Shown piece after piece: positions 9,733-19,415 of a stretch of DNA of 64,000 bases. Location: contig NC_053144.1 of the NCBI RefSeq assembly GCF_016808335.1, positions 55,816,195 to 55,880,194 of the forward strand. The letters run 5' to 3'. This stretch comes from Panicum virgatum. Taxonomy: Eukaryota > Streptophyta > Magnoliopsida > Poales > Poaceae. The number at the start of each line of letters is the position of its first letter. Position 1 is the stretch's first letter. The translations under genes were made by a program, and so were the position numbers. The notes beneath the pieces are model-generated. The model was not told the DNA's origin, ran no database searches, and worked only from the letters and a program-made list of their open reading frames with translations.

Positions 9733-11145
9733 CGATCAGGCAATACCTCGAGCACCTGGTGAGCGCGGAGCGGCTGTGGCAGCAGCTGTGGCTGCGGTGT
9801 GACAGGCGTGGATGGGCGGCTGCGAGGGCGGCACGGCGTGCGGCATCGGCGACGTCGCGGAGTAGCAGTGGCGGCGGCTCACGGGCGGCGCTTGGCGGCG
9901 GAGGCGCGTGCGGACGGCGCAGGTGGGCGGCGCTGGCAGCGCGCGGGCGGAGTGCGAGGAGAGCGGTGCGGGCGCGTGCAGGTGGTGCACAGGCGGCGTG
10001 AGCGACGTGCGGTGTGTGGAGCTTGCAGGGCATGGCGGCTGTGGCGGAGCGGCGACAGCGAGTGGTGGCGGCGCGGAGGTGGGTGCAGAGCGGCGGCGGC
10101 GTGAGACGGGAGGAGTCGGGCGAAACAAAGAAGGAAAAGAGGAACCGACGGCCCGCACAACACACATATATGACAAGTGGGCCCCGCGAATTTCCTTAAC
10201 GCCGGTTAAACCGATGACTAGGTTTAGAACGCCGGTCGATTGCATCGGTGTAGTTCACCCGAGACTGCAGCAGAAATTCATCTGAACGCCGGTTGATCTC
10301 ACAATACACAATTTTGAACTCGCCGGTTGAACGCTGCTAACATCGGTTGATTGATGGGTCAGATCTAAGTTACGTTCACCGGTTGATCCGATGATCTGAT
10401 ATTTGCATACACCGGTTGAATGCCTGGTTTGACTGAGCTGAGACAGAAACTTAGTAACGCCGGTTAAACCGATGGGTATAGATCCTTTGAACGTCGGTTT
10501 AACCGGTGACCCCAAAAACCCTTCACTCAGCTCACACTTCTATGCTAAGTCCAATAAACTTATAAAATTCAACTAAACTCAAGTTAATGGACTTGCATAG
10601 GCGACTTTACCCCTCAAAATATTTAGGATAGCACACTAGCTTAATAATTTTTTTCTTTTCGAATACAAGGAAAAGCCGCAAAGCGAGACAAAGCGCCAAA
10701 TAAAATGTATGAGCCTTGTCATAGGAATATTGAAGATAGAAAGCTTCAAACTCATCATGACATGACTCACTAGGCAATAACGCACCTAACACTTTGCTCT
10801 TTTCACTTTTCATGAATTAAGATCTTGTATATGAAACAAGTCTCATTTTCATCAAGTGATCTCCTTTGTGACCCTTACGCATGCAATGATAATGCAAACT
10901 ACAACCACATGCGAAAGAAGAGTAAACATGAAGTGCACATCTATATGACAAGAAATGCATAACAAGAAATTAAGATCTACTTGTCAAGTTTGAACCCACG
11001 GGAAGCTTCTTCATGATGAGCCTTTCTACAAGCCTAGAGGAAAACAAGTGGACCACCACCTCTAGCTAAACTCTTGCTCATCACTATCTTACCATGGTTA
11101 GACAAGTGTCCTATATGTATGCATTTATCTATATGACATGGCAAC
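9733..11145. other. Sirevirus spacer between pol and third ORF
   Basis: No supported gene. Bases 9733-10130 are GC-rich with open frames on both strands, but Ala/Arg/Pro-biased and uninformative. Bases 10195-10510 carry about eight CGCCGGTTRAACCGATG-type motifs like those of the LTR U3. Bases 10560-11140 are AT-rich and featureless. Confidence 0.6.
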
Positions 11146-14100
11146 TTACATGACATTTCCCGCATCTAACACATTAAGCTCATTCCTTAGCCTAACAAAA
11201 GTACTCTCGTCTAATGGTTTTGTGAAAATATCCGCCAATTGCTCCTCGGATCTCACACCTTGAAGAGATATGTCTCCCTTAGCTACGTGATCACGCAAGA
11301 AATGTTGACGAATATCAATGTGCTTTGTGCGAGAGTGTTGAACCGGATTTTTGGCAATTTTTACGGTACTTTCATTGTCACAAAGGAGTGGGATCCTATC
11401 TAGTTTCACACCAAAGTCCAAAAGGGTTTGCTTCATATATAGGATTTGGGTACAACATGCACCGGCCGCTATATATTCCGCTTCCGCGGTGGACAAAGCC
11501 ACAGAATTTTGCTTCTTACTCGACCAAGAAACTAGAGAACGCCCAAGCAAGTGGCAACCCCCGGAGGTACTCTTGCGATCCACACGGCTTCCGGCAAAAT
11601 CCGAATCCGAGTATCCCAAGAGATCTAAGCTAGCGCCTTTGGGGTACCACAAGCCTATGCTAGGGGTGTGCTTGAGATACCGAAGGATCCTATTCACAGC
11701 CGAGAGATGTGATTCCTTTGGGTTTGCTTGAAAGCGGGCACACAAGCACACACTAAACATTATATCGGGCCTAGATGCGGTAAGGTAAAGCAAAGACCCT
11801 ATCATAGAACGATAGAGGGATTGATCAAACGGTTTACCGTCCACATCCAAGTCGAGATGCCCATTGGTTGCCATGGGTGTCTTGATTGGCTTGCACTCAT
11901 CCATCTTGAACTTCTTCAAGATATCTTTAGTATACTTTTCTTGATGGATGAATGTCCCTTCCTTCAATTGTTTGACTTGAAAACCAAGGAAGAAGGTCAA
12001 TTCGCCAATCATGGACATCTCGAATTCCCTAGACATCATGGTAGCAAACTCATGGCTTAGTGAATCATTAGTTGAGCCAAAGATAATATCGTCAACATAA
12101 ATTTGACAAATGAAAAGATCTCCGTTGACGTCTTTTGTGAACAATGTGGTATCCACCCTCCCAATCTTGAAGCCTTGCATGATTAGGAAGTCACGAAGCC
12201 TCTCATACCAAGCCCTTGGAGCTTGTTTGAGCCCATAGAGTGCCTTGTGCAACCTATAAACATGGTTAGGATTCCTCGGATCTTCAAACCCGGGAGGTTG
12301 CTCAACATAAACAAGTTCGTTAATAACGCCATTTAAGAATGCACTTTTCACATCCATTTGATATAACTTAATATTATGATGTGAAGAGTAAGCAAGAAGG
12401 ATGCGGATAGCTTCAAGTCTTGCGACCAGAGCAAAAGTTTCACCAAAATCCAAACCTTCTACTTGAGAAAACCCTTTTGCCACAAGTCTTGCTTTGTTGC
12501 GTATCACCACCCCATGTTCATCTTGCTTGTTTCGAAAGATCCACTTAGTGCCGATGATGTTCTTGTCTTTCGGAGGAGCTTCGAGGACCCAAACTTCATT
12601 GCGGGTGAAGTTGTTCACTTCTTCTTGCATGGCCATCACCCAATCCGAGTCCTCAAGTGCTTCTTCTATGCTAGTGGGTTCAATACAAGAAACAAACGAG
12701 TAATATTCGCAAAATGAAGCATGCTTAGAACGAGTTCTTACTCCCTTGGAAGGACTACCAATGATTTGACCAATTGGATGATCCTTGGAGATGCGACCAT
12801 GCTTCACTAGCGGTATTTGCGTGGATGCTTGTTGGGGTCGATCATGGGTGACTTGTGCTTGTGGTGGAACATTTTGCTCTTCTTGTTCTTGGACTTGGGG
12901 TGTTGGCGTTGGCACATCTTCTTGAGGTTGTGGATCATCTTTTTCTTGATCTTCATCCACTTGGGGTGCCGTGGAGGTGCTTGGTGTAGATGAGGAAGGT
13001 CCTCCCCCTTGATCATTGCCTTCATGCACCTCTTCCAGCTTGATATCCCCAATGGACATCTTCTTCAAAGCTTCATCAATCCCCTCATCACCTACATTGT
13101 CATAGCCAACAACCTCCTCTTGGGAGCCATTAGATTCATCAAACTCCACATCACATGTTTCTTCAACTAACCCGGAGGTTTGATTGAATACTCTATATGC
13201 TTTGGAGTTTGATGCATAACCAAGAAAGAAACCTTCATCACATCTACTCTCAAACTTACCGAGTCTTTTCTTCTTATAGATGAAGCATTTGCAACCAAAG
13301 ACTCGGAAGTATGATATATTTGGTTTCTTCCCGGTGATGAGCTCATATGGAGTTTTCTTGAGGAGTCGGTGGGGATACACTCGGTTGGATGCATGACACG
13401 CCGTGTTGATTGCTTCCGCCCAAAACTTCTCGGACGTGCCATAATCATCCAACATTGCTCTTGCTAGAGTGATGAGTGTCTTGTTCTTTCTTTCCACCAC
13501 TCCATTTTGTTGAGGCGTGTAGGTGGCGGAGAATTCATGTTTGATGCCCTCTTCATCGCACCATTCTTCAATCTTCGTATTTTTGAACTCGGTGCCGTTG
13601 TCACTCCGTATCTTCACAATTGGGGAGTTGTACTCCCTTTGAGCTCTTTTTGCAAATGTCTTGAAGACTTCCGAAGTTTCAACCTTATCGCCTAGAAACA
13701 TGACCCAAGTGTAACGTGAAAAATCATCAACGATTACTAGGCAATAGAGGTTACCACCAATGCTCTTGTATGTAGTTGGACCAAAGAGATCCATGTGTAG
13801 TAGCTCGAGCGGCTTGGAGGTAGACAACATCGTCTTGATGGGATGATGTGTTGCAACTTGCTTCCCGGCTTGACATGCTTTACATAGCTTGTTCTTGTCA
13901 TATGTGACATCCTTCAAGCCAGTGATCATCACTCTCTTGTGGGCTTTCTTGAGGTTGCTCATGCCAATATGAGCAATTCTTCTATGACAAAGCCACCCAA
14001 GAGACGACTTGGTGAAGAGGCATGTCATAGAGCTTGTTTGCTTTGAAGAGAAATTCACCAAATAAATGTTGCCATGCCTAAACCCCGTGAATACCAATGA

Positions 14101-14259
14101 CTTGTCTTCTTCAAGAGTTACTACAACACCATTCTTGTCAAAGGTACACGTTAGTCCAAGATCACATAATTGAGCAATAGAAATAAGATTAAAACTAAGT
14201 GCTTCTACAAACAAGACATTAGAAATAGATAAATTTTTTGAGATTGCTATTCTACCCAA
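11146..14259 (-). CDS. Sirevirus pol: integrase, RT, RNase H
   Basis: Retrotransposon polyprotein portion, open for about 1,037 codons on the minus strand. It copies element RNA into DNA and integrates it. First comes a GAG-pre-integrase zinc-binding segment (HRRIAHIGM ... CKACQAGK), then the integrase core with D, D and E motifs ([29 protein letters not shown]). A Pro/Gln/Glu linker follows, then Copia reverse transcriptase ([12 protein letters not shown], intact YVDD in [11 protein letters not shown]) and RNase H ([25 protein letters not shown]). It ends at 11146. In the pre-integrase segment a Cys stands where Trp is usual (WLCHRR). A one-base deletion near 14267 separates it from the protease, so the polyprotein cannot be made intact. 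RT and RNase H look otherwise sound, so activity was lost recently. Confidence 0.92.
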   Translation of the reverse strand: MGRIAISKNLSISNVLFVEALSFNLISIAQLCDLGLTCTFDKNGVVVTLEEDKSLVFTGFRHGNIYLVNFSSKQTSSMTCLFTKSSLGWLCHRRIAHIGMSNLKKAHKRVMITGLKDVTYDKNKLCKACQAGKQVATHHPIKTMLSTSKPLELLHMDLFGPTTYKSIGGNLYCLVIVDDFSRYTWVMFLGDKVETSEVFKTFAKRAQREYNSPIVKIRSDNGTEFKNTKIEEWCDEEGIKHEFSATYTPQQNGVVERKNKTLITLARAMLDDYGTSEKFWAEAINTACHASNRVYPHRLLKKTPYELITGKKPNISYFRVFGCKCFIYKKKRLGKFESRCDEGFFLGYASNSKAYRVFNQTSGLVEETCDVEFDESNGSQEEVVGYDNVGDEGIDEALKKMSIGDIKLEEVHEGNDQGGGPSSSTPSTSTAPQVDEDQEKDDPQPQEDVPTPTPQVQEQEEQNVPPQAQVTHDRPQQASTQIPLVKHGRISKDHPIGQIIGSPSKGVRTRSKHASFCEYYSFVSCIEPTSIEEALEDSDWVMAMQEEVNNFTRNEVWVLEAPPKDKNIIGTKWIFRNKQDEHGVVIRNKARLVAKGFSQVEGLDFGETFALVARLEAIRILLAYSSHHNIKLYQMDVKSAFLNGVINELVYVEQPPGFEDPRNPNHVYRLHKALYGLKQAPRAWYERLRDFLIMQGFKIGRVDTTLFTKDVNGDLFICQIYVDDIIFGSTNDSLSHEFATMMSREFEMSMIGELTFFLGFQVKQLKEGTFIHQEKYTKDILKKFKMDECKPIKTPMATNGHLDLDVDGKPFDQSLYRSMIGSLLYLTASRPDIMFSVCLCARFQANPKESHLSAVNRILRYLKHTPSIGLWYPKGASLDLLGYSDSDFAGSRVDRKSTSGGCHLLGRSLVSWSSKKQNSVALSTAEAEYIAAGACCTQILYMKQTLLDFGVKLDRIPLLCDNESTVKIAKNPVQHSRTKHIDIRQHFLRDHVAKGDISLQGVRSEEQLADIFTKPLDESTFVRLRNELNVLDAGNVM

Positions 14260-14427
14260 ACCTAAGACTTCCCCCTTGAGTTATCACCATAGGTGACATG
14301 TTCATGATCGCCAGGGTCTTCAAGAGAGGTGAACATGCTATCATTGCCGGTCATGTGTTGAGAGCAACCGCTATCAAGTACCCAATGTTTTACACCGGCT
14401 TTGTAGTTCACCTACACACATGAGAAT
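14260..14427 (-). pseudogene. Sirevirus aspartic protease segment, frameshifted
   Basis: Between the gag stop and the open pol frame the minus strand encodes HWVLDSGCSQHMTG, the Copia aspartic-protease active site (DSG), and EHVTYGDNS downstream. A missing G around 14267 breaks the frame into pol and yields a stop. Gag ends at 14428 with a stop just upstream; whether that stop is a natural gag/pol boundary or a lesion cannot be decided here. Confidence 0.7.
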
Positions 14428-16542
14428 TCACTTTTGAGTTTTAGGAACCCAAACAAGCTTTGGGCCTTGCACATGTGTGACAAGAGCTTTTGGGACCCAA
14501 AGTTGCTTAGGGAGCTTCTTCTTTGACTCCTTAGTGATTTTGCCAATGAATTTGGCCTTCGCCTTGCCCTTCACTTTACTCAAAAGAAAATGGTTATTTT
14601 GAAACATTGATGAGTAATTCTTAGGTAAAGTAGGGAAAGGATGTGATGGCAAGGTGCACTCCCTAGTGTGGTGCCCGGTGACTTGGCAATGTTGGTAATA
14701 TGAACCAACTTCCTTGATGAAGCTAGTCTTGATCTCCGGAGAAGGAGTAGTGCCTTGATTTGGCTCCGGAAATGAACCAAGACCTCTCTTGCCATAGTCA
14801 CGAGCATTGTTGAAGAGAATTTCCTTGTGGATGTATTCTCCTCTTGAGAGCTTCTCCATACTACTCTTGAGGCTTGCCACTTGATCTATCAATTCCTTTT
14901 CCCTAGAAGGAGCAAGCTCGGGCACAATATTAGTGGCATTTGCATTAATGAGTAGGTCATCACATGAAGTAGAAGCATTGACCTTTTCAATAGTTTCATT
15001 GACAAAGTTCTCAAGACTTGGGTCAATTGCTTCATAGGCAAATTCAAGTTCTTGATATTTGTGAGCCAACTCCCTATACTCTTGTTTAAGCTTTTTGTGG
15101 CTCTCTTCAACTTGCTTAGCAAGTACAAGTGACTCATTGTTCTTTTTGAGCAAGTCATTGTACTTGCCAAGCAAATCGGAGTGGGCAAGCTCTAACTTGG
15201 CATGAGTGCTCTCAAGAATCTTGACTTTGCCATTTTCCCTCTTGATAACGGATGTATACTCATTAATGAGGTTAGTGAACTCATAAGGGTCAAGCTCTTC
15301 ATCACTATCATTGTCACTATCCACCTCACATACCTTTGTTTTACCTTTTGCCATGAGGCACATGGGAGGTGGAGGTAGCGATGATTCTTCATTGGTGAGG
15401 GCGATGGTGACGATATCTTCTTCCTCATCACTTGACTCTTCGCTTGATGAGACATCGGTCACCCATTCTTGTTTTTCTACCAAGAAGCTTCTCTTTGTGT
15501 TGCCCTTTTTCTTTGGGAAGAGCTTGGTCTTCTTGTCATGGCTCTTCTTCTTCCCAAGTTTCTTGTTTTTGTTCTTCTTCTCATCTTCATCATCATCGCT
15601 TGAATCATGACGATGCTTGCTCTTGTTGTCCTTCTTTCTCTTGTCCGGCTTGGGGTAATTTGGAGCAATGTGATCTTTTTCTCCACAATTGTAACAATTT
15701 TTGTTCTTGACATCTCCCCATGGCCGGAACATTCTTCTTTTAGGGTCAAAGTTGAAACCCTTCTTGTTGATCTTGTCATTCAAGCGTGTGAACTTTCTCA
15801 TCATGAGAGCAAGTTCTCCATCATCTTCTTCATCGGATGAGCTTTCATGATGATCTTCTTCTTCATTGCTTAAGCTTGATTCTTGCTTGACCATCTTGAG
15901 CATGCGGTGCTTGTTGGCCTTGGTTTTGAGAGCAATTGTTTTGCTTGTAGTTGGCTCTTCGGACATACCAAGGATCCCCATTTCATGAGCACGGATTTCA
16001 CCCACAAGCTCTCCCACTTCCATTGTATCAAGATTCTCCTTTTGAAGTATAGCATTTATGATGTTGTATTTGGGATTTGGTCGGAGCATGAGAATCTTGC
16101 GGTTGATGGAGCCACTGTCAATTTTAGAAACTTCAAGCGCATTAATGTCCTTGACAATGACATTCAAGCGAGAATACATATTTTTGCAATTTTCATGAGC
16201 TAGCATCTTAAAGGAATCATATTTAGCTCTAAACAAGTGATACTTTTGCTCACGAACTTTTGTAGAGCCTTCATGAATTTCAATTAGCTCTTTCCAAATA
16301 TCACTTGCTAAGTCCATGCCATTTACTCTAGCAAAGACTTCCTCACTAATGGCTTCGAAAATTGCATTTCTAGCTTTTGCATTCCATTTTAATTGTTCCG
16401 TGGTGGGAGTTCCGGTGAACCCGGTCTTAGTTGCCAACCACACTTCGGGGGCAATCGCATCAAGATATGCGGCCATGCGAACTTTCCAATAAGCAAAGTT
16501 CTTGCCCTCGAAGTGAGGCGGCGAACCACCCATCTTGGCCAT
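14428..16542 (-). CDS. Sirevirus gag (capsid/nucleocapsid)
   Basis: 704-codon ORF on the minus strand starting MAKMGGSPPHFEGKNFAYWK. It is the structural protein that packages element RNA in particles. The N-terminal ~200 residues match the Copia gag fold (WKVRMAAYLDAI, then EQKYHLFRAKYDSFKM). Acidic Ser/Glu/Asp tracts and Lys-rich stretches follow. Residues ~430-560 are heptad-rich coiled coil (LLGKYNDLLKKNNESL). Two CCHC zinc knuckles are present but each has lost one Cys to Tyr: CYNCGEKDHIAPNY (last Cys) and YQHCQVTGHHTREC (first Cys). The ORF is otherwise uninterrupted. Length and coiled coil fit Sireviruses, whose gag is longer than in other Copia lineages. Confidence 0.9.
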   Translation of the reverse strand: MAKMGGSPPHFEGKNFAYWKVRMAAYLDAIAPEVWLATKTGFTGTPTTEQLKWNAKARNAIFEAISEEVFARVNGMDLASDIWKELIEIHEGSTKVREQKYHLFRAKYDSFKMLAHENCKNMYSRLNVIVKDINALEVSKIDSGSINRKILMLRPNPKYNIINAILQKENLDTMEVGELVGEIRAHEMGILGMSEEPTTSKTIALKTKANKHRMLKMVKQESSLSNEEEDHHESSSDEEDDGELALMMRKFTRLNDKINKKGFNFDPKRRMFRPWGDVKNKNCYNCGEKDHIAPNYPKPDKRKKDNKSKHRHDSSDDDEDEKKNKNKKLGKKKSHDKKTKLFPKKKGNTKRSFLVEKQEWVTDVSSSEESSDEEEDIVTIALTNEESSLPPPPMCLMAKGKTKVCEVDSDNDSDEELDPYEFTNLINEYTSVIKRENGKVKILESTHAKLELAHSDLLGKYNDLLKKNNESLVLAKQVEESHKKLKQEYRELAHKYQELEFAYEAIDPSLENFVNETIEKVNASTSCDDLLINANATNIVPELAPSREKELIDQVASLKSSMEKLSRGEYIHKEILFNNARDYGKRGLGSFPEPNQGTTPSPEIKTSFIKEVGSYYQHCQVTGHHTRECTLPSHPFPTLPKNYSSMFQNNHFLLSKVKGKAKAKFIGKITKESKKKLPKQLWVPKALVTHVQGPKLVWVPKTQK

Positions 16543-16583
16543 AGCTCTAGGCGGTGAAGCCTAATGATCCAAATGAGCAATGA

Positions 16584-16596
16584 GGCTCTGATACCA
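16584..16596 (-). promoter_or_regulatory. Sirevirus primer-binding site (tRNA-iMet)
   Basis: On the minus strand TGGTATCAGAGCC follows the 5' LTR after a two-base AT spacer. It is complementary to the 3' end of plant initiator tRNA-Met, the usual primer of Copia elements. Confidence 0.92.
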
Positions 16597-16598
16597 AT

Positions 16599-18282
16599 TG
16601 TAAGGATCGATGGACCAAGAGGGGGGGTGAATTGGGCCTTTTTCAAATATCTAAAACAAAGTAAAGCAACCTTAACCTATGCAATACTAGTAAGGCTCAA
16701 TTCACCAACCGGCTAGCTAAGCAAACTACACAAGCTTATGAAGATACAGCTAGAAATGAAACTAAGCAAGGTAGAGCTAAACTATGATCTCTAAGGTCAA
16801 GCACATGAATAATTGTATGAAAGTAAGTGCTTGAAAGTAAAGAGTGGGCAAGAGACAACCAGATTTTTTCCCGTGGTGTCGATGTGTTGGCACACACCCC
16901 TAATCCACGTTGTGACACTCACTAAGAGTCTTGTCACCTCCCAAGTCACCGAGACGAGGGCGCTCAATAAGAGTCTCCGTTCACCATCCCGGCGTGGTGG
17001 AGCTCAAGCCACGTACAACCTTCTTCGGGCTCCCACAATCGTTGGCAAGCTCCGGAAGAAACACCTTCAATCACCAAGATCACATAGGTGCTGCCAATCA
17101 CCAAGGGTAACAAGCTAGGGTCTTCACTTGAGCAAGAACCGATCACCAAGAATGGATGCACACAAGCTTCTCTTTACTCAAGTCCGTAGTCTTGCTTCTT
17201 GAATGATTGAATGAACAAATATGTGAATGATGAAGCTCAAGATGGCTCTCAACAATATATGAGTGTATGAATGTTGCCTGGTGTCAAGAGAGTGCAAAAT
17301 GACCCATTGGAGGGGTATATATAGGCAGCTCACACGAATAGAGCCGTTGGAGAAAAGCTGCCAGAAAACTGCGTAGCGCCGGTTAATCCGACGATCCTCC
17401 AATAGCCAGCTTCGGTTTAACCGATGAATGTAAACTGCCTATTCTGAAAACTTGCCGTTACATCTCGGGCAGATTAACCGACGTATCATCGGTTTAACCG
17501 GCGAGTGTAGTTGTCCACTGATCAATTGAAAAACCAAGTCTCTGGACAACTGCACCGATGTTAACTCAAATCTATCGTCGGTTTAACCGGTGAGTACAAC
17601 TTCTGAAATCCCTGAAGAAACCATCTCACTGGTCAATTGAACCGACGTCTCATTTCAAACAGCGTCGGTTTAACCGGTGTATTGAACTTGAAATGCCCTG
17701 GAAAAACCAACTCTGGACTAATGCACCGACGTTAATTCAAACAATATCGGTTTAACCGATGTATAGAACCTGTCCAGACTCTGCTGACTGCGTTTAACCG
17801 ACATATAGAAAAGTGGAAGCGTCGGTTAAACCGGTGTATAGACTTTTTCTGATTTTGCCTTTTCTGATTTGAGTCTTGAGTGAAATCCAAATATTCTTGA
17901 GATATAAGTTGAAAACCACTTATTTGAACTTCTAGAAACCTGAGTGACCATAGTGTGCGTCCATTTTCAAATGACCATGTCCATGCTCAAGTTACTTGAC
18001 CTTAACCCCTCTTAATAGTGCGATCACTACAAAACTATAAAACCTATACTAACCTAAGTGTCCTTCTCAACCATACGACACTTAGGACTAGAAAGATCCT
18101 TAGTCTTCATATATATTTGAGTTGAATACCGAGATCGCCTTTTTGAATAACGAAAATGAGGGGCCTCTTTTGACATATGACCAAATGAGCGATAATGATC
18201 TATTAAGTTGCACAAACTCATTAGTCACAATAATGGTTGTCATTAATCACCGAAACATACCTTGAGGGCCTAGATGCTTACA
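16599..18282 (-). repeat. Sirevirus 5' LTR (element orientation minus)
   Basis: TGTAAGGATCG ... GATGCTTACA on the plus strand, matching 5200-6885. It carries the same palindrome cluster (about 17370-17845) and TATA box (17315-17325, minus). Right-hand target duplication is GTGCC at 18283-18287. Confidence 0.92.
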
Positions 18283-19415
18283 GTGCCTCGGCGCCATCTG
18301 CGCCGGCAACATCACCTGCTGCGGCACCAGTGTCTCTCAGGGGGGCTCGACCTCGCCTTCGCCCTTCCCCTTTGGGATTCGCAACACTGCCGCTCGCACC
18401 TACGCCTCTTCACTCAGCACTAACTTCACCGAGTATGAGGATCTGCCGGGTCATCATCTTCTATCGATCCGCAACCTCATCGCATCTTCTCCTGAGGAAC
18501 TCTACCCCGAAACGGCGAGATCGATCGCCGACGACATCAACTTCTTCATGAACAACTTCACGGCCGAGGAGACCGAGGACTACTCCCGGGTTTGCGACCC
18601 CGATGCTCTCTGCTCTTTCCAGCTGGCGACGGCTTACTACCTCACCTACTTTGAAGACTCCAGCGAGGGGGATTTCAATCCTTCCCGGGAGTGCTTCATG
18701 GTCCAACTCGCGGACGGGCAAGACGACAACGCCCCGGGTGACGACGGGAATGGCGGGGCGGACGCGCAGGCGAATCCACCGGTGGTGCCACCTGCAGCCC
18801 CTTCTTCTTCTTCAAGCTCGGCGGCGCGGCAAGCACAGCTGGCGCTGCTCAAGGAGCTTCAGGCCAAGCTTGATGAGCAGCGTCAGCAAACTCAGGAGCT
18901 GCGCACCGCACTCAAGCAGTAGCGTTCCGCACGTGGCGCACATGCCCAGGCGGCGGGACGCATTGCCCGGGAGCGCATCCTGGCCGACGACAACGTCGAC
19001 AAACCCCCGGAATTGAAGACAGCCGGTGAAAAACTTGTCGCTGCAGCCTATCTACTCCAAGCTATGCCCGAGCCATCGACGCCTTCGGGCCGTAACTTGC
19101 GCCACGAGGCACAGGAGCTCATCGAGCAAACTGCCGTGCAGCAGGCCGAGAGTTCTGCGTCTCATATGCGCTCGAAAGCCCCGGAACAGCCTGGTGGGAC
19201 TGCGCACCAGGACCGCGAGGTTTCTGTGCACACGCCGCCAGCAGGTAAGGGCAAGGCAGCCGCAGCGCCCGGTGCGAAGGCACCCTCGGTGCACGAGCGC
19301 ATCGGCAGAGTTCCCGTAAGGGAGCGAATCCGTGACACGCGTGGGCATGTCGGTGACGGCGACGCCCGCAACATCATCGACGGCAGGAGGTATATCCCTC
19401 GACGGGGTGGACGCT
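18283..19415 (+). pseudogene. Tat element gag, middle part
   Basis: Host gag resumes after the Sirevirus. One frame runs from about 18411 (ELYPETARSIADDINFF) to 18922, with an acidic linker, Ser-rich tract and a probable coiled coil (LLKELQAKLDEQRQQTQELR). A TAG at 18920 interrupts it, and it continues in frame after the stop through 19013-19415 (ELKTAGEKLVAAAYLLQAMP; Arg-rich end). It is cut by the Tekay-type insertion at 19415/19416, where ACGCT is the target duplication. After 30254 the frame continues consistently. Function in an intact element would be capsid formation. Confidence 0.75.

Larger units (their letters stand above)
5200..18282 (-). mobile_element. Sirevirus (Ty1/Copia) full-length element
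   Basis: A complete 13.1-kb Copia element in minus orientation inside the host gag. LTRs are 16599-18282 (5' relative to the element) and 5200-6885 (3'). Target duplication is GCGCC (5195-5199) versus GTGCC (18283-18287), one C/T difference. The primer-binding site matches initiator-tRNA-Met. Gene order is gag, protease-integrase-RT-RNase H, spacer, envelope-position ORF, polypurine tract. Length, coiled-coil-rich gag, extra 3' ORF and clustered short palindromes in U3 identify the Sirevirus (SIRE/Maximus) lineage. Pol is nearly intact, whereas protease, gag zinc knuckles and the env-position ORF carry lesions. The two LTRs are very similar, indicating a younger insertion than the host. Confidence 0.93.

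Noticed and set aside
15311..15710. Ser/Phe-rich plus-strand frames opposite Sirevirus gag
   Set aside because: Mirror images of the acidic and Lys-rich tracts of gag on the minus strand.
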